NCBI RefSeq assembly: GCF_010500965.1
Contig: NZ_QVMI01000001.1
Location: 246,442 to 310,441, forward strand
DNA: 64,000 nt
Reading direction: 5' to 3'
DNA from: Bacteroides sp. 51
GTDB lineage: Bacteria > Bacteroidota > Bacteroidia > Bacteroidales > Bacteroidaceae
Shown here piece after piece: positions 9,614 through 17,242 of this stretch (its first letter is position 1; every line of letters begins with the position of its first letter). The notes below the pieces were generated by a model. The model did no database searches, was not told where the DNA came from, and saw nothing but the letters and a program-made list of their open reading frames with translations. Both the position numbers and the translations under genes were made by a program.

Positions 9614-9621
9614 TATCTTTG
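9614..9621 (+). promoter_or_regulatory. -7 promoter element of the dus gene
   Basis: TATCTTTG matches TAnnTTTG and ends 8 bases before the ATG at 9630, so the leader must be very short. Confidence 0.55.
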
Positions 9622-9629
9622 TTCTCCTT

Positions 9630-10556
9630 ATGATTCCAATCCATTTCGCCCCATTACAGGGATATACCGAAGCGCCTTACCGCAACTTCCACGCCAGTTC
9701 ATTTGGTGGGGTGGATGCGTATTATACTCCATTTGTGCGCATCGAAAAGGGTGAGTTCCGCCGGAAGGAGTTGCGTGATATTGATCCCGGCAATAATACC
9801 GTGCCCCGGCTCATCCCACAATTGATAGCCTCAACGCCGGATGAAATGAAAAGAATCGCCGGTTTGTTCATTGAACAGGGGTATCGGGAGGTAGATATCA
9901 ACATGGGTTGCCCCTTCCCTCTTATAGCCCATAGGCATAAGGGATCGGGCATTTTACCTTATCCGGACGAGGTAAAGATGGTATTAGAAACGATGCATCA
10001 ATACCCCGGCATCCGGTTTTCGATCAAAATGCGGTTGGGTTGGGAGTCTAAGGAAGAGAGCATGAGGTTGCTCCCACTTTTAAATGATCTTCCACTCTCG
10101 CACATCACCCTTCATCCAAGAATAGGCAAGCAGCAATATAAGGGTTCTGTCGACATGGACGGCTTTACCGCCTTTTATGAACAATGCAAGCATCCTGTTA
10201 TTTATAATGGCGATATAGAAACGCTCGAAGACCTACGGCGTATTACTTCATTTTATCCCAATCTATCGGGAGTAATGGTTGGTAGAGGCTTGCTTGCCAA
10301 CCCCGCACTGGCGCTCGAGTTTAAAGAAGAACGGGTAATTTCTCTCGAAGAGAAAAGAAGAAGAATACAGGAACTGCACGAAGGGGTGTTCAACTACTAT
10401 AAGAAACAAATAGAAGGAGGTGATGCCCAATTGCTCAATAAAATGAAAACATTTTGGGAATATCTTTGGCCGGATGCAGATAAGAAATTGAAGAAAAGCA
10501 TACAGAAAAGTTCCCGGTTGAGTGCGTATGAGCAAAGCGTACAGGAACTATGGTAA
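9630..10556 (+). CDS. tRNA-dihydrouridine synthase family protein
   Basis: An FMN-dependent TIM-barrel enzyme that reduces a uridine in the tRNA D-loop. The order of motifs fits the Dus family: APLQGYTEAPYRNF at the N-terminus, QLIAS, VDINMGCPFP (which holds the catalytic Cys), SIKMRLGWE, HITLHPR (phosphate binding), VIYNGDIETL and GVMVGRGLLANPAL. The 308 residues are near the usual size. Bacteroidetes have several Dus paralogues and the subtype is not clear, so no symbol is given. It stands alone behind its own promoter and is followed by a 23-nt repeat array. Confidence 0.92.
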   Translation: MIPIHFAPLQGYTEAPYRNFHASSFGGVDAYYTPFVRIEKGEFRRKELRDIDPGNNTVPRLIPQLIASTPDEMKRIAGLFIEQGYREVDINMGCPFPLIAHRHKGSGILPYPDEVKMVLETMHQYPGIRFSIKMRLGWESKEESMRLLPLLNDLPLSHITLHPRIGKQQYKGSVDMDGFTAFYEQCKHPVIYNGDIETLEDLRRITSFYPNLSGVMVGRGLLANPALALEFKEERVISLEEKRRRIQELHEGVFNYYKKQIEGGDAQLLNKMKTFWEYLWPDADKKLKKSIQKSSRLSAYEQSVQELW

Positions 10557-10600
10557 GAAACCACTATAAACTTCTCAAGCAACCGGATCGACCTTGCATA

Positions 10601-10680
10601 CACCCGGGTGTACGAGGCCAAAAGACCCGGGTGTATGGGTATAAAAGACCCGGGTGTAATCATACGAAACACCCGGGTCT
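10601..10680. repeat. 23-nt array with palindromic core ACCCGGGTGT (four units)
   Basis: The core ACCCGGGTGT (last copy ACCCGGGTCT) begins at 10602, 10625, 10648 and 10671, exactly 23 nt apart. The 13 bases between cores differ, although two of the three fillers end in AAAAG. The core is a near-perfect palindrome. A second array of the same core and period is at 22452-22507. Both lie between genes. This array and the next repeat fill most of the 386-base gap. Confidence 0.85.
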
Positions 10681-10769
10681 TTTGGAGTTCTTTGGACTTT
10701 CACGTTACCTTCCTCCCAGTATTATTCCAATAATCTGAAGGTGGTTGACTGCTCCCGGAATGGAGCACC

Positions 10770-10880
10770 GTGTGACTTGTGACGCTAGCATGTGACTTCT
10801 GCTCATCGGCTACACAAAATATCCGCCTAACAGTCAGCGACTTAATACATGCGTGTGAGTTATGATGCTTTTTTCATCGA
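10770..10880 (-). repeat. Dispersed ~110-bp element, copy 2
   Basis: The reverse complement carries CATCATAACTCACACG, then AGCCGATGAGCAG and AGTCACATGCTAGCGTCACA, in the same order and spacing as copy 1 at 4451-4557. Confidence 0.65.
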
Positions 10881-10942
10881 AAAACCATATGAACGGGGTT
10901 TATAAACCGAAAACACCCAGACATATACAGTAACACCAATCC

Positions 10943-11500
10943 TTAAGGATACTCTTCCCTGAAAGCCTTATTCTCTTCCTGTACCTGTGCAACTGTATCC
11001 TGAAACTCTTCAACCGGCAGGTCAAAGCTGTACCAGGCATTATAACAATCGGTTACATACCATTTACCATCAATCAATTTAAATATAATTCGCAGGTCCA
11101 GTTCCGATTCCTCATAACCAGCCTCGTATTCCTTATGGTTAGCCTCATCGAGTACATAGTGAGCAATGTAAACCGCACCCTCTTCCTGAACTACCCGTTC
11201 TACCCTAAAACTTTCGGCATTGAGTAGTGGCCATCTTTCTTTGGTAAACGGGAATGTTTTCTCATTGCCATTGTCTGTTACCAAAGTTATCGGGGTTTCC
11301 AATGGAAACTTAACGCGCGAATACTGAAAAGCTGCACTTGTGGTAAACTTATTCAGGAATGTTTCAAAATCTTCACCGGCAGATTGTTCCGTCACTTCCG
11401 TATTATCGTTACCCAGATACGTTTTTCCAAAAGAGAATATAGATACTCCCGCCAGCAGGGCGAAAAACAGAAAAGAAAGCAACGAATTCTTAGCTTTCAT
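10943..11500 (-). CDS. DUF4348-like secreted protein
   Basis: A 185-residue protein with a hydrophobic N-terminus (S-L-L-S-F-L-F-F-A-L-L-A-G-V) that is either a signal peptide or an uncleaved anchor. The soluble part (FETFLNKFTTSAAFQYSRVKFPL ... TFPFTKERWPLL ... LRIIFKLIDGKWYVTDCYNAWY) resembles the DUF4348 family of Bacteroidetes, which I recall only from its general pattern. No catalytic motif is seen and the function is unknown. A -7 motif (TAAGTTTG, minus strand, 11544-11551) lies about 44 bases upstream. Between this gene and the upstream DUF2851 gene is a heptamer inverted array. Confidence 0.75.
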   Translation of the reverse strand: MKAKNSLLSFLFFALLAGVSIFSFGKTYLGNDNTEVTEQSAGEDFETFLNKFTTSAAFQYSRVKFPLETPITLVTDNGNEKTFPFTKERWPLLNAESFRVERVVQEEGAVYIAHYVLDEANHKEYEAGYEESELDLRIIFKLIDGKWYVTDCYNAWYSFDLPVEEFQDTVAQVQEENKAFREEYP

Positions 11501-11559
11501 AATAGTGCCATATTAATTGTTAATGAACAAGGTTATATCGATGCAAACTTACGAAATTA

Positions 11560-11658
11560 ATTGAGAATGGAGAATTACCTGTGGATTTATGTTTTTAACT
11601 ACTAAACTTTTATCTGCTGCACAGCAATTCTCCATTCTCCACTCTCCATTCTCAATTC
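11560..11658. repeat. Heptamer array with inverted partner (TTCTCCA type)
   Basis: The left arm TTGAGAATGGAGAATT (11561-11576) is complementary to the start and end of a longer right arm (11626-11657) made of 7-nt units TTCTCCA, TTCTCCA, CTCTCCA, TTCTCAA. A 49-base loop separates them. The right end overlaps the last bases of the DUF2851 frame, which stops at 11652. Folded as RNA it would make a purine/pyrimidine hairpin between two genes on the same strand. Confidence 0.75.
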
Positions 11659-12920
11659 TTATAACGAAGATATTCGAACCCAAAACGGCAATACAAACAC
11701 TTCTTAAGGTCACAATAAGCCGTCTGGAGTTGTATCAACGCCTGAGAATCGGCCGCTGTTTTCACCGGCAGCCCTGCCCCATCCCACATACGGGTAATGC
11801 GATTGTTTTCGGCTGCGATCTCTTCCAGAAAAGCAGATGCACGCATACATAAACGTTCATCCGATTTATGCAACCCATAAGCATAAAGAAACGGAACAAT
11901 GGTATTGATCACAATCAAATCCAACGCACCCTTACCCAACGCTTTTACCCTTGAAGGAGAAGTTTTGGCAAAATTAAAATGAGTATTCCAATACTCCGAG
12001 GTGCCAATCGAGAGAATACCCTGTACCTCCTTCAACGTTTCCGCTTCCATAATACACGAAAACAACCCCTGCTTTTGATGATAAAGCAAGGCCAATTGTG
12101 CTAACCGTACATGAGGAAAGTTTCCCGGGCGTAACCGTAAAAATCGCCATAAAGTTGGCTCCATCTGCCGCAATTCAAACTTCTGCCGCAGGTAATGATA
12201 TTCTTTTTGTAGTTCCAGATAGTAAGAATCGGCCAAATCCTCTTCCAGCAAACCCGCCTGGCCGAAGAACATGGCCTCAATCTGTTTCTGGCTATCACGG
12301 TGTTTATCAACAGCTCGCAACGACAACAGATTTCCCCACGTTTCAAAGGCATCACCATTCAGCCCAAATCCAAAATTTCGTGAAAGAGTGATAAAAAACA
12401 CATCCTCCCAGTGATTATTACATCTCTCCAAGCGACTAACAATCAGATTTGTTTTCTGTTCCAGCCTTTCTGTTTGCAAGGCGGTGAACCAGGAATGAAT
12501 CTTCAAGGTAGACAATGAAGCGAGCAATGAGTAACAACGCGGACGCATATCCGCCTGACTCAGTTCTTCGTATCGCGTGCGTACCGTTTCGGGACAACCG
12601 AACTGTACCTGATGGATAGGTTCGCCGTCCGTGCGATAAACTTCACTGTCTATCTGTTCGGCAAGATGGAGGATAACGGAATCGTAGGCTTTATCTTTAT
12701 GATGACCATGACGATTCCAATCGGACGACCGGACATGTATTTCAACATTGCCAACCCAAAGTGTACCGTCAATTTTGACTTTGGCATTGAAGAAATCAGG
12801 ACCGGCATTAGAGTTAGATAACCCGGGATCAATCACCTCAATAGGTAAGCCAGTGGTGGTTTTCATCCCTGCAAGTGGATATATTTTATGCTTCCACGTA
12901 TAATGTAGCAGTCGTTCCAT
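11652..12920 (-). CDS. DUF2851 family protein
   Basis: A 422-residue cytoplasmic protein of the DUF2851 family, which is nearly universal in Bacteroidetes and has no assigned function. The N-terminal third is the conserved part: FNAKVKIDGTLWVGNVEIHVRSSDWNRHGHHKDKAYDSVILHL holds Asp, Glu, His and Lys residues in an arrangement reminiscent of PD-(D/E)xK nuclease folds; that link is only a suggestion. The rest is helical, ending in C-D-L-K-K-C-L-Y-C-R-F-G. It has its own promoter, divergent from dapB. Confidence 0.85.
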   Translation of the reverse strand: MERLLHYTWKHKIYPLAGMKTTTGLPIEVIDPGLSNSNAGPDFFNAKVKIDGTLWVGNVEIHVRSSDWNRHGHHKDKAYDSVILHLAEQIDSEVYRTDGEPIHQVQFGCPETVRTRYEELSQADMRPRCYSLLASLSTLKIHSWFTALQTERLEQKTNLIVSRLERCNNHWEDVFFITLSRNFGFGLNGDAFETWGNLLSLRAVDKHRDSQKQIEAMFFGQAGLLEEDLADSYYLELQKEYHYLRQKFELRQMEPTLWRFLRLRPGNFPHVRLAQLALLYHQKQGLFSCIMEAETLKEVQGILSIGTSEYWNTHFNFAKTSPSRVKALGKGALDLIVINTIVPFLYAYGLHKSDERLCMRASAFLEEIAAENNRITRMWDGAGLPVKTAADSQALIQLQTAYCDLKKCLYCRFGFEYLRYKN

Positions 12921-12955
12921 TTGTTTGTGTCAGTTAAGTGGGTATTAATGTGAGG

Positions 12956-12963
12956 CAAAAGTA
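12956..12963 (-). promoter_or_regulatory. -7 promoter element of the DUF2851 gene
   Basis: Minus-strand TACTTTTG matches TAnnTTTG and lies 35 bases from the ATG at 12920. Its divergent counterpart for dapB is 22 bases away. Confidence 0.5.
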
Positions 12964-12985
12964 ACAACTTCACAGGCAAAATCCC

Positions 12986-12993
12986 TATCTTTG
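12986..12993 (+). promoter_or_regulatory. -7 promoter element of the dapB operon
   Basis: TATCTTTG matches TAnnTTTG and lies 22 bases before the dapB ATG. Confidence 0.55.
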
Positions 12994-13015
12994 CGTCAAT
13001 TTAATTACATAAAAT

Positions 13016-13741
13016 ATGAAAATAGCATTAATTGGTTACGGCAAAATGGGCAAAGAAATAGAAAAGCTTGCTCTCGGCCGCGGACATGAAATTGTTTGTA
13101 TTATCGACATCCATAATCAGGAAGATTTTGAATCGGAAGCTTTCCGTTCGGCAGATGTAGCGATTGAATTTACAAATCCGATGGTAGCATACGGTAACTA
13201 TATAAAAACATTCAACGCAGGTGTTAAACTGGTATCAGGAAGCACCGGATGGATGGAAGAACATGGCGATGAAATCAAGGAAATGTGTACCAAAGGCGGA
13301 AAGACGCTTTTCTGGGCATCCAACTTCAGTCTGGGAGTGGTTATCTTCTCTGCTTTGAACAAATATCTGGCAAAGGTGATGAACCAATTTCCGGAATATG
13401 ACGTTACGATGAGCGAAACGCATCATATACACAAGTTGGATGCGCCGAGCGGTACGGCTATCACACTGGCCGAAGGGATACTGGAAAACTTGGGACGGAA
13501 AGACAAATGGGTAAAAGATGAAGCACATGATGCTAAAGAATTACCTATCGAATCTGTTCGCGAAGGTGAAGTAGTGGGCTTGCATACCATCCGGTACGAA
13601 TCGGCTGCCGATACCATCTCCATCACACACGACGCCAAAAACCGCGATGGATTTGTGTTGGGAGCACTGCTGGCTGCTGAATTCACCGCTAAAAACGAAG
13701 GATATCTGGGAATGAGCGATCTGTTCCCGTTTTTACAATAA
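13016..13741 (+). CDS. dapB: 4-hydroxy-tetrahydrodipicolinate reductase
   Basis: Reduces 4-hydroxy-tetrahydrodipicolinate with NAD(P)H in the diaminopimelate/lysine pathway. The N-terminal Rossmann motif is IGYGKMGKEIE (G-x-G-x-x-G), followed by IEFTNP and GSTGW in the cofactor site. SETHHIHKLDAPSGTA is the catalytic signature, with the paired His and the Lys. The 241 residues are near the normal length. It leads a likely operon: lepB begins 16 bases after its stop. Confidence 0.96.
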   Translation: MKIALIGYGKMGKEIEKLALGRGHEIVCIIDIHNQEDFESEAFRSADVAIEFTNPMVAYGNYIKTFNAGVKLVSGSTGWMEEHGDEIKEMCTKGGKTLFWASNFSLGVVIFSALNKYLAKVMNQFPEYDVTMSETHHIHKLDAPSGTAITLAEGILENLGRKDKWVKDEAHDAKELPIESVREGEVVGLHTIRYESAADTISITHDAKNRDGFVLGALLAAEFTAKNEGYLGMSDLFPFLQ

Positions 13742-13757
13742 TAAAAGATAGAGCAAT

Positions 13758-15254
13758 ATGGATGATATAAAGAAAGTAACAAAGCGGAGTTGGATCAAGA
13801 TGGGCATCGTAATGGCCCTCTACCTGCTCTTCCTATTATGGGTAAAAAGCTGGCTGGGGTTGATCGTAATTCCATTCATCTTCGACGCTTACATTACTAA
13901 AAAGATAGCTTGGACATTCTGGAAGAAATCTAAGAATCCAACGGTTAGAAGTGTAATGAGTTGGGTAGATGCAATTGTCTTTGCATTGATCGCTGTTTAT
14001 TTCGTGAATATATACCTGTTCCAAAACTACCAGATTCCATCGTCTTCTTTGGAGAAATCATTGTTGGTAGGCGACTTTCTTTATGTAAGCAAGGTGAGTT
14101 ACGGTCCGCGTGTACCTAATACTCCGCTGTCCATGCCGTTGGCTCAGCATACGCTGCCGGTTGTAAATACCAAATCTTATATTGAGTACCCACAGTGGTC
14201 CTATAAAAGAGTAAAAGGGCTTGGCGAGGTGAAACTCAACGATATTGTAGTATTCAACTTTCCGGCTGGCGACACCGTTGCACTGAATAATCAACAAATG
14301 GATTTCTACTTGTTGGCGATGAGAGAAGGCAAGAGATTATACCCCAATAAGGTAAATATGGATAGTTTATCGCGCGAACAACAAGATATTATTCTGGATT
14401 TGTATTACAACGCCGGAAGGAAGTTGATCCTTTCCAATCCTAAAGTATACGGCAAGGTAATCACCCGCCCTGTCGACCGCAGAGAGAACTACGTAAAACG
14501 TTGTGTCGGCTTGCCGGGAGATTCTCTGAAGATTATAAACGGACAGGTGTATGTAAACAACACTGCAACTGAGAATCCGGAGGGACTTCAATTCAATTAC
14601 CTGGTTCAAACCAACGGAAGTTATATCCCGGAAGACTTCTTCCGCGAATTGGGCATTAGCCTTGACGACCAGAATATGCTTACCGAAAAAGGCGGATGGG
14701 GCCCTTATCTGCTTGAAAACGGATTGAACGCAAGAAATGAAAGAGGAGAACTAAACCCTGTTTATCATTTGCCTTTAACCCAAAAGATGTATGAAACGCT
14801 TTCCGGCAACAAGGCTCTGACCAGCAAGATCGTTATGGAACCGGAAGAGCAAACCACCGGAGAAATATATCCGATAAACATGCATACCGGATGGAACAGA
14901 AATAACTATGGCCCAATCTGGATTCCATCCAAAGGTTCAACCATTACGCTGACCAAAGATAATCTTCCGATATACGAACGCTGCATCCGTGCATACGAAG
15001 AAAATACGCTGGAAGAAAAAGAGGATGGTATTTACATCAATGGTCAAAAGACGGATACGTACACCTTCAAAATGGATTATTACTGGATGATGGGCGATAA
15101 CCGCCACAATTCATTAGACTCACGTTACTGGGGGTTTGTTCCGGAAGACCATGTAGTAGGTAAACCCATCATGGTATGGCTCTCATTGGATAAAGACCGC
15201 GGATGGTTCAGCGGCAAAATACGCTGGAACCGCCTATTCAAATGGGTGCGGTGA
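13758..15254 (+). CDS. lepB: Signal peptidase I
   Basis: A membrane protease that removes signal peptides from exported proteins. The N-terminus has two or three hydrophobic segments (A-L-Y-L-L-F-L-L-W-V ... A-I-V-F-A-L-I-A-V-Y-F), then the catalytic Ser region YQIPSSSLEKSLLVGDFL. The catalytic Lys lies in ENYVKRCVGLPGDSLKI, and the closing box is GDNRHNSLDSRYWGFVPEDHVVG. At 498 residues it is longer than enterobacterial LepB because of a large insertion between boxes C/D and E, typical of Bacteroidetes. Its stop codon lies inside a hairpin-plus-tail repeat. The downstream lepB paralogue starts 64 bases later. Confidence 0.95.
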   Translation: MDDIKKVTKRSWIKMGIVMALYLLFLLWVKSWLGLIVIPFIFDAYITKKIAWTFWKKSKNPTVRSVMSWVDAIVFALIAVYFVNIYLFQNYQIPSSSLEKSLLVGDFLYVSKVSYGPRVPNTPLSMPLAQHTLPVVNTKSYIEYPQWSYKRVKGLGEVKLNDIVVFNFPAGDTVALNNQQMDFYLLAMREGKRLYPNKVNMDSLSREQQDIILDLYYNAGRKLILSNPKVYGKVITRPVDRRENYVKRCVGLPGDSLKIINGQVYVNNTATENPEGLQFNYLVQTNGSYIPEDFFRELGISLDDQNMLTEKGGWGPYLLENGLNARNERGELNPVYHLPLTQKMYETLSGNKALTSKIVMEPEEQTTGEIYPINMHTGWNRNNYGPIWIPSKGSTITLTKDNLPIYERCIRAYEENTLEEKEDGIYINGQKTDTYTFKMDYYWMMGDNRHNSLDSRYWGFVPEDHVVGKPIMVWLSLDKDRGWFSGKIRWNRLFKWVR

Positions 15255-15280
15255 GGCACCGCAGCCAGGTTTCTATGCAG
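15248..15280 (+). repeat. Hairpin-plus-tail element, copy B (over the lepB stop)
   Basis: GCGGTG-AGG-CACCGC gives a 6-bp stem with an AGG loop, followed by AGCCAGGTTTCTATGCAG. The lepB stop TGA (15252-15254) is part of the hairpin. Confidence 0.8.
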
Positions 15281-15318
15281 TATGTTTTAACCAAGTATAA
15301 AGCTAAAGTAACATACAT

Positions 15319-16269
15319 TTGATGAAAGGAAAGAAATGGATAATCGTACTTGCCGGAGCAGTAGTCACCGTACTACTGCTCCGCGGTTTTGTATTTACAT
15401 CCTATATCATTCCGTCATCGGGTATGGAAAACTCACTTTACCAGGGCGACCGTATTATCGTCAATAAATGGAGTTATGGTTTACGTCTGCCCTGCATGTC
15501 GCTCCTATCCTATCACAGATGGAACAGTCGTCCGGTGAAATCGGGCGATATTGTGGTATTTAATAATCCCGTATCCTTATCCCAGCCTGTCATTGACCGC
15601 CGGCAGACATTCATCAGCCGATGTATAGCCACTCCGGGAGAAGAGATCATTCTTGATTCATTATATAACCCAACAGCATCTATAGAAAAAGCCGGACCGG
15701 ACCGTAAGCAGCTCTATTCGTATCCCAAAGAAAAAGGACGAACGATGGATTCGTTACTTCAGGTACTTGCCTTGACCGGAAATGAACTGATGGGCAAGAA
15801 TGAACATGAATATGTGCGCAGTTTCAGTCGCTATGAAATGTACTTGCTGGAACAAGCCATAACAAACATCAGTTGGATACTGCCTCTACAAAGTATCTCA
15901 GAGGAGAATCTAAAAACAATAACGATTCCCGCTCAGGGGAAAACAGTGAAAATACATCCATGGAGTGCAATGTTATACTGCAACACACTGGTATTGCATG
16001 AAGACATCAGAGCGGAAGTCAAAAACGATAGTTTGTATATCAACGGGAAGCCTGTCACAGAATACACTTTCACTAAGGATTACTACTGGATGGCATCCAA
16101 CAACTCTATAAACCTTGCAGATTCCCGCTTATTCGGACTGGTTCCGCACGATCACATCATCGGCAGGGCTACCTTTGTTTGGTTCTCAAAAGAACCGCAC
16201 ACAGGCTTATTTGACGGTTATCGCTGGAATCGCTTCTTCAGGCGGCAAGGTGCCGCAGCCGGGTTCTAG
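15319..16269 (+). CDS. Signal peptidase I paralogue, apparently lacking the catalytic Lys
   Basis: A 316-residue S26-family protein with an N-terminal membrane helix (I-V-L-A-G-A-V-V-T-V-L-L-L) and the Ser motif IIPSSGMENSLYQGDRIIV. Aligned with the preceding lepB, the catalytic Lys box DRRENYVKRCVGLPGD becomes DRRQTFISRCIATPGE, so Lys is replaced by Ser. The box E pattern GDNRHNSLDSR becomes SNNSINLADSR. Either it uses another base, or it is an inactive partner of LepB. Its final residues (R-R-Q-G-A-A-A-G-F) and stop are encoded by a hairpin-plus-tail repeat. It sits between lepB and wbqC and is probably co-transcribed with them. Confidence 0.88.
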   Translation: MMKGKKWIIVLAGAVVTVLLLRGFVFTSYIIPSSGMENSLYQGDRIIVNKWSYGLRLPCMSLLSYHRWNSRPVKSGDIVVFNNPVSLSQPVIDRRQTFISRCIATPGEEIILDSLYNPTASIEKAGPDRKQLYSYPKEKGRTMDSLLQVLALTGNELMGKNEHEYVRSFSRYEMYLLEQAITNISWILPLQSISEENLKTITIPAQGKTVKIHPWSAMLYCNTLVLHEDIRAEVKNDSLYINGKPVTEYTFTKDYYWMASNNSINLADSRLFGLVPHDHIIGRATFVWFSKEPHTGLFDGYRWNRFFRRQGAAAGF

Positions 16270-16273
16270 GCGA
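16242..16273 (+). repeat. Hairpin-plus-tail element, copy C (over the end of the second lepB)
   Basis: GCGGCA-AGG-TGCCGC stem-loop followed by AGCCGGGTTCTAGGC, which contains the TAG stop of the second signal peptidase gene. The region just after (16274-16322) holds two partial copies of a unit containing TACTGCTATAT. Confidence 0.8.
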
Positions 16274-16338
16274 TGAAGCGCTACTGCTATATAGGCCATG
16301 AGGTACTACTGCTATATCAATCTTAATCATTCAACTAC

Positions 16339-17001
16339 ATGACAACTCAAAACTTAAAACTCAAAACTCAAAACTCAATATACCTCAGTTCAGCCTATCT
16401 GGCCCCGATAGAGTATTACAGCAAATTGCTGGCTTATGATACGGCTTATATCGAACAGCATGATCATTACACAAAACAGACCTATCGGAACCGTTGCAAT
16501 ATTGTAGGGCCGGGAGGTATCTTACCACTTTCCATACCCACCGTAAAACCCGAATCACTGAAATGCCCAATGAAGGATATCCAAATCTCAGATCATGGCA
16601 ACTGGCGGCATTTACATTGGAACGCAATAGAATCGGCATATAACAATACGCCTTTCTTTGAATATTATAAGGATGATTTTGCTCCTTTCTATGAGAAGAA
16701 ATACGCATTCCTGTTCGATTTCAACGAGGAATTACGGCAACTTATCTGTGAATTAATAGATATAACGCCAACCGTAAAATATACGCAGGAATATAAAACG
16801 GTATTCAACGCCAATGAATCTGATTTCAGGGAAATCATTCACCCAAAGAAGGATTTCAAAACGGAAGATCCGGAATTCATACCTGTACCCTATTACCAGG
16901 TTTTTGAAGCACGGCATGGTTTCATTCCCAATTTGAGTATTATTGACTTGTTATTCAATATGGGACCGGAAAGTTTACTGGTATTAAAGGGAACTCAATA
17001 G
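16339..17001 (+). CDS. WbqC family protein
   Basis: A 220-residue cytoplasmic protein of the WbqC family, found in O-antigen and sugar-modification loci elsewhere but of unproven reaction. Family features are the N-terminal YLSSAYLAPIEYYSKLL, NRCNIVGPGGILPLSIP, HWNAIESAYNNTPFFEYYKDDF and the C-terminal PNLSIIDLLFNMG. The first 13 residues (M-T-T-Q-N-L-K-L-K-T-Q-N-S) are low complexity because they are encoded by a heptamer array (16344-16378); the conserved protein begins right after. A dapB-lepB-lepB-wbqC order appears conserved in Bacteroidetes as far as I recall. Confidence 0.9.
   Translation: MTTQNLKLKTQNSIYLSSAYLAPIEYYSKLLAYDTAYIEQHDHYTKQTYRNRCNIVGPGGILPLSIPTVKPESLKCPMKDIQISDHGNWRHLHWNAIESAYNNTPFFEYYKDDFAPFYEKKYAFLFDFNEELRQLICELIDITPTVKYTQEYKTVFNANESDFREIIHPKKDFKTEDPEFIPVPYYQVFEARHGFIPNLSIIDLLFNMGPESLLVLKGTQ
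16344..16378. repeat. Heptamer array AACTCAA at the wbqC start
   Basis: Five 7-nt units (AACTCAA, AACTTAA, then three AACTCAA) run directly after the ATG and encode the first residues of WbqC. I see no inverted partner here, unlike the other three loci. Confidence 0.8.
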
Positions 17002-17014
17002 TCAATAAAACTCT

Positions 17015-17215
17015 CGTCATTGCGAGTCGCCACTATATTAAAATATAGAACTATTTGTAATGACAATATCCACCCCCTGCCCCCGCCAGCGGGGGATACG
17101 ATGCCGCAGGTATCCCCCGCTGGCGGGGGCAGGGGGTGGATATTGTCATTGGTAACGTAGTGAAGCAATCCAGCCTATATATTTTTACTGGATTGCTTCA
17201 CTACGTTCGCAATAA
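17015..17215. repeat. Nested inverted repeats between wbqC and the S46 peptidase gene
   Basis: A perfect 41-bp inverted repeat (17059-17099 with 17110-17150) encloses a 10-nt loop; its arms contain CCCCCGCCAGCGGGGG. Next to it, a 19-bp inverted repeat (17154-17172 with 17187-17205, arms ACGTAGTGAAGCAATCCAG) has a 14-nt loop. The outer edge at 17015 reads CGTCATTGCGAG, an element sequence common in bacterial genomes together with GAAGCAATCC. The block looks like one palindromic element inserted into another. It lies between convergent genes and could also end both transcripts. Confidence 0.85.
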
Positions 17216-17242
17216 CGCCACCCAACGGTTTTGAAATCTCAT

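Noticed and set aside
10601-10680. Possible CRISPR array (also at 22450, 37608 and 56225)
   Set aside because: The constant part is 6-15 nt and the filler 7-16 nt, far shorter than CRISPR repeats and spacers, and no cas genes are present.
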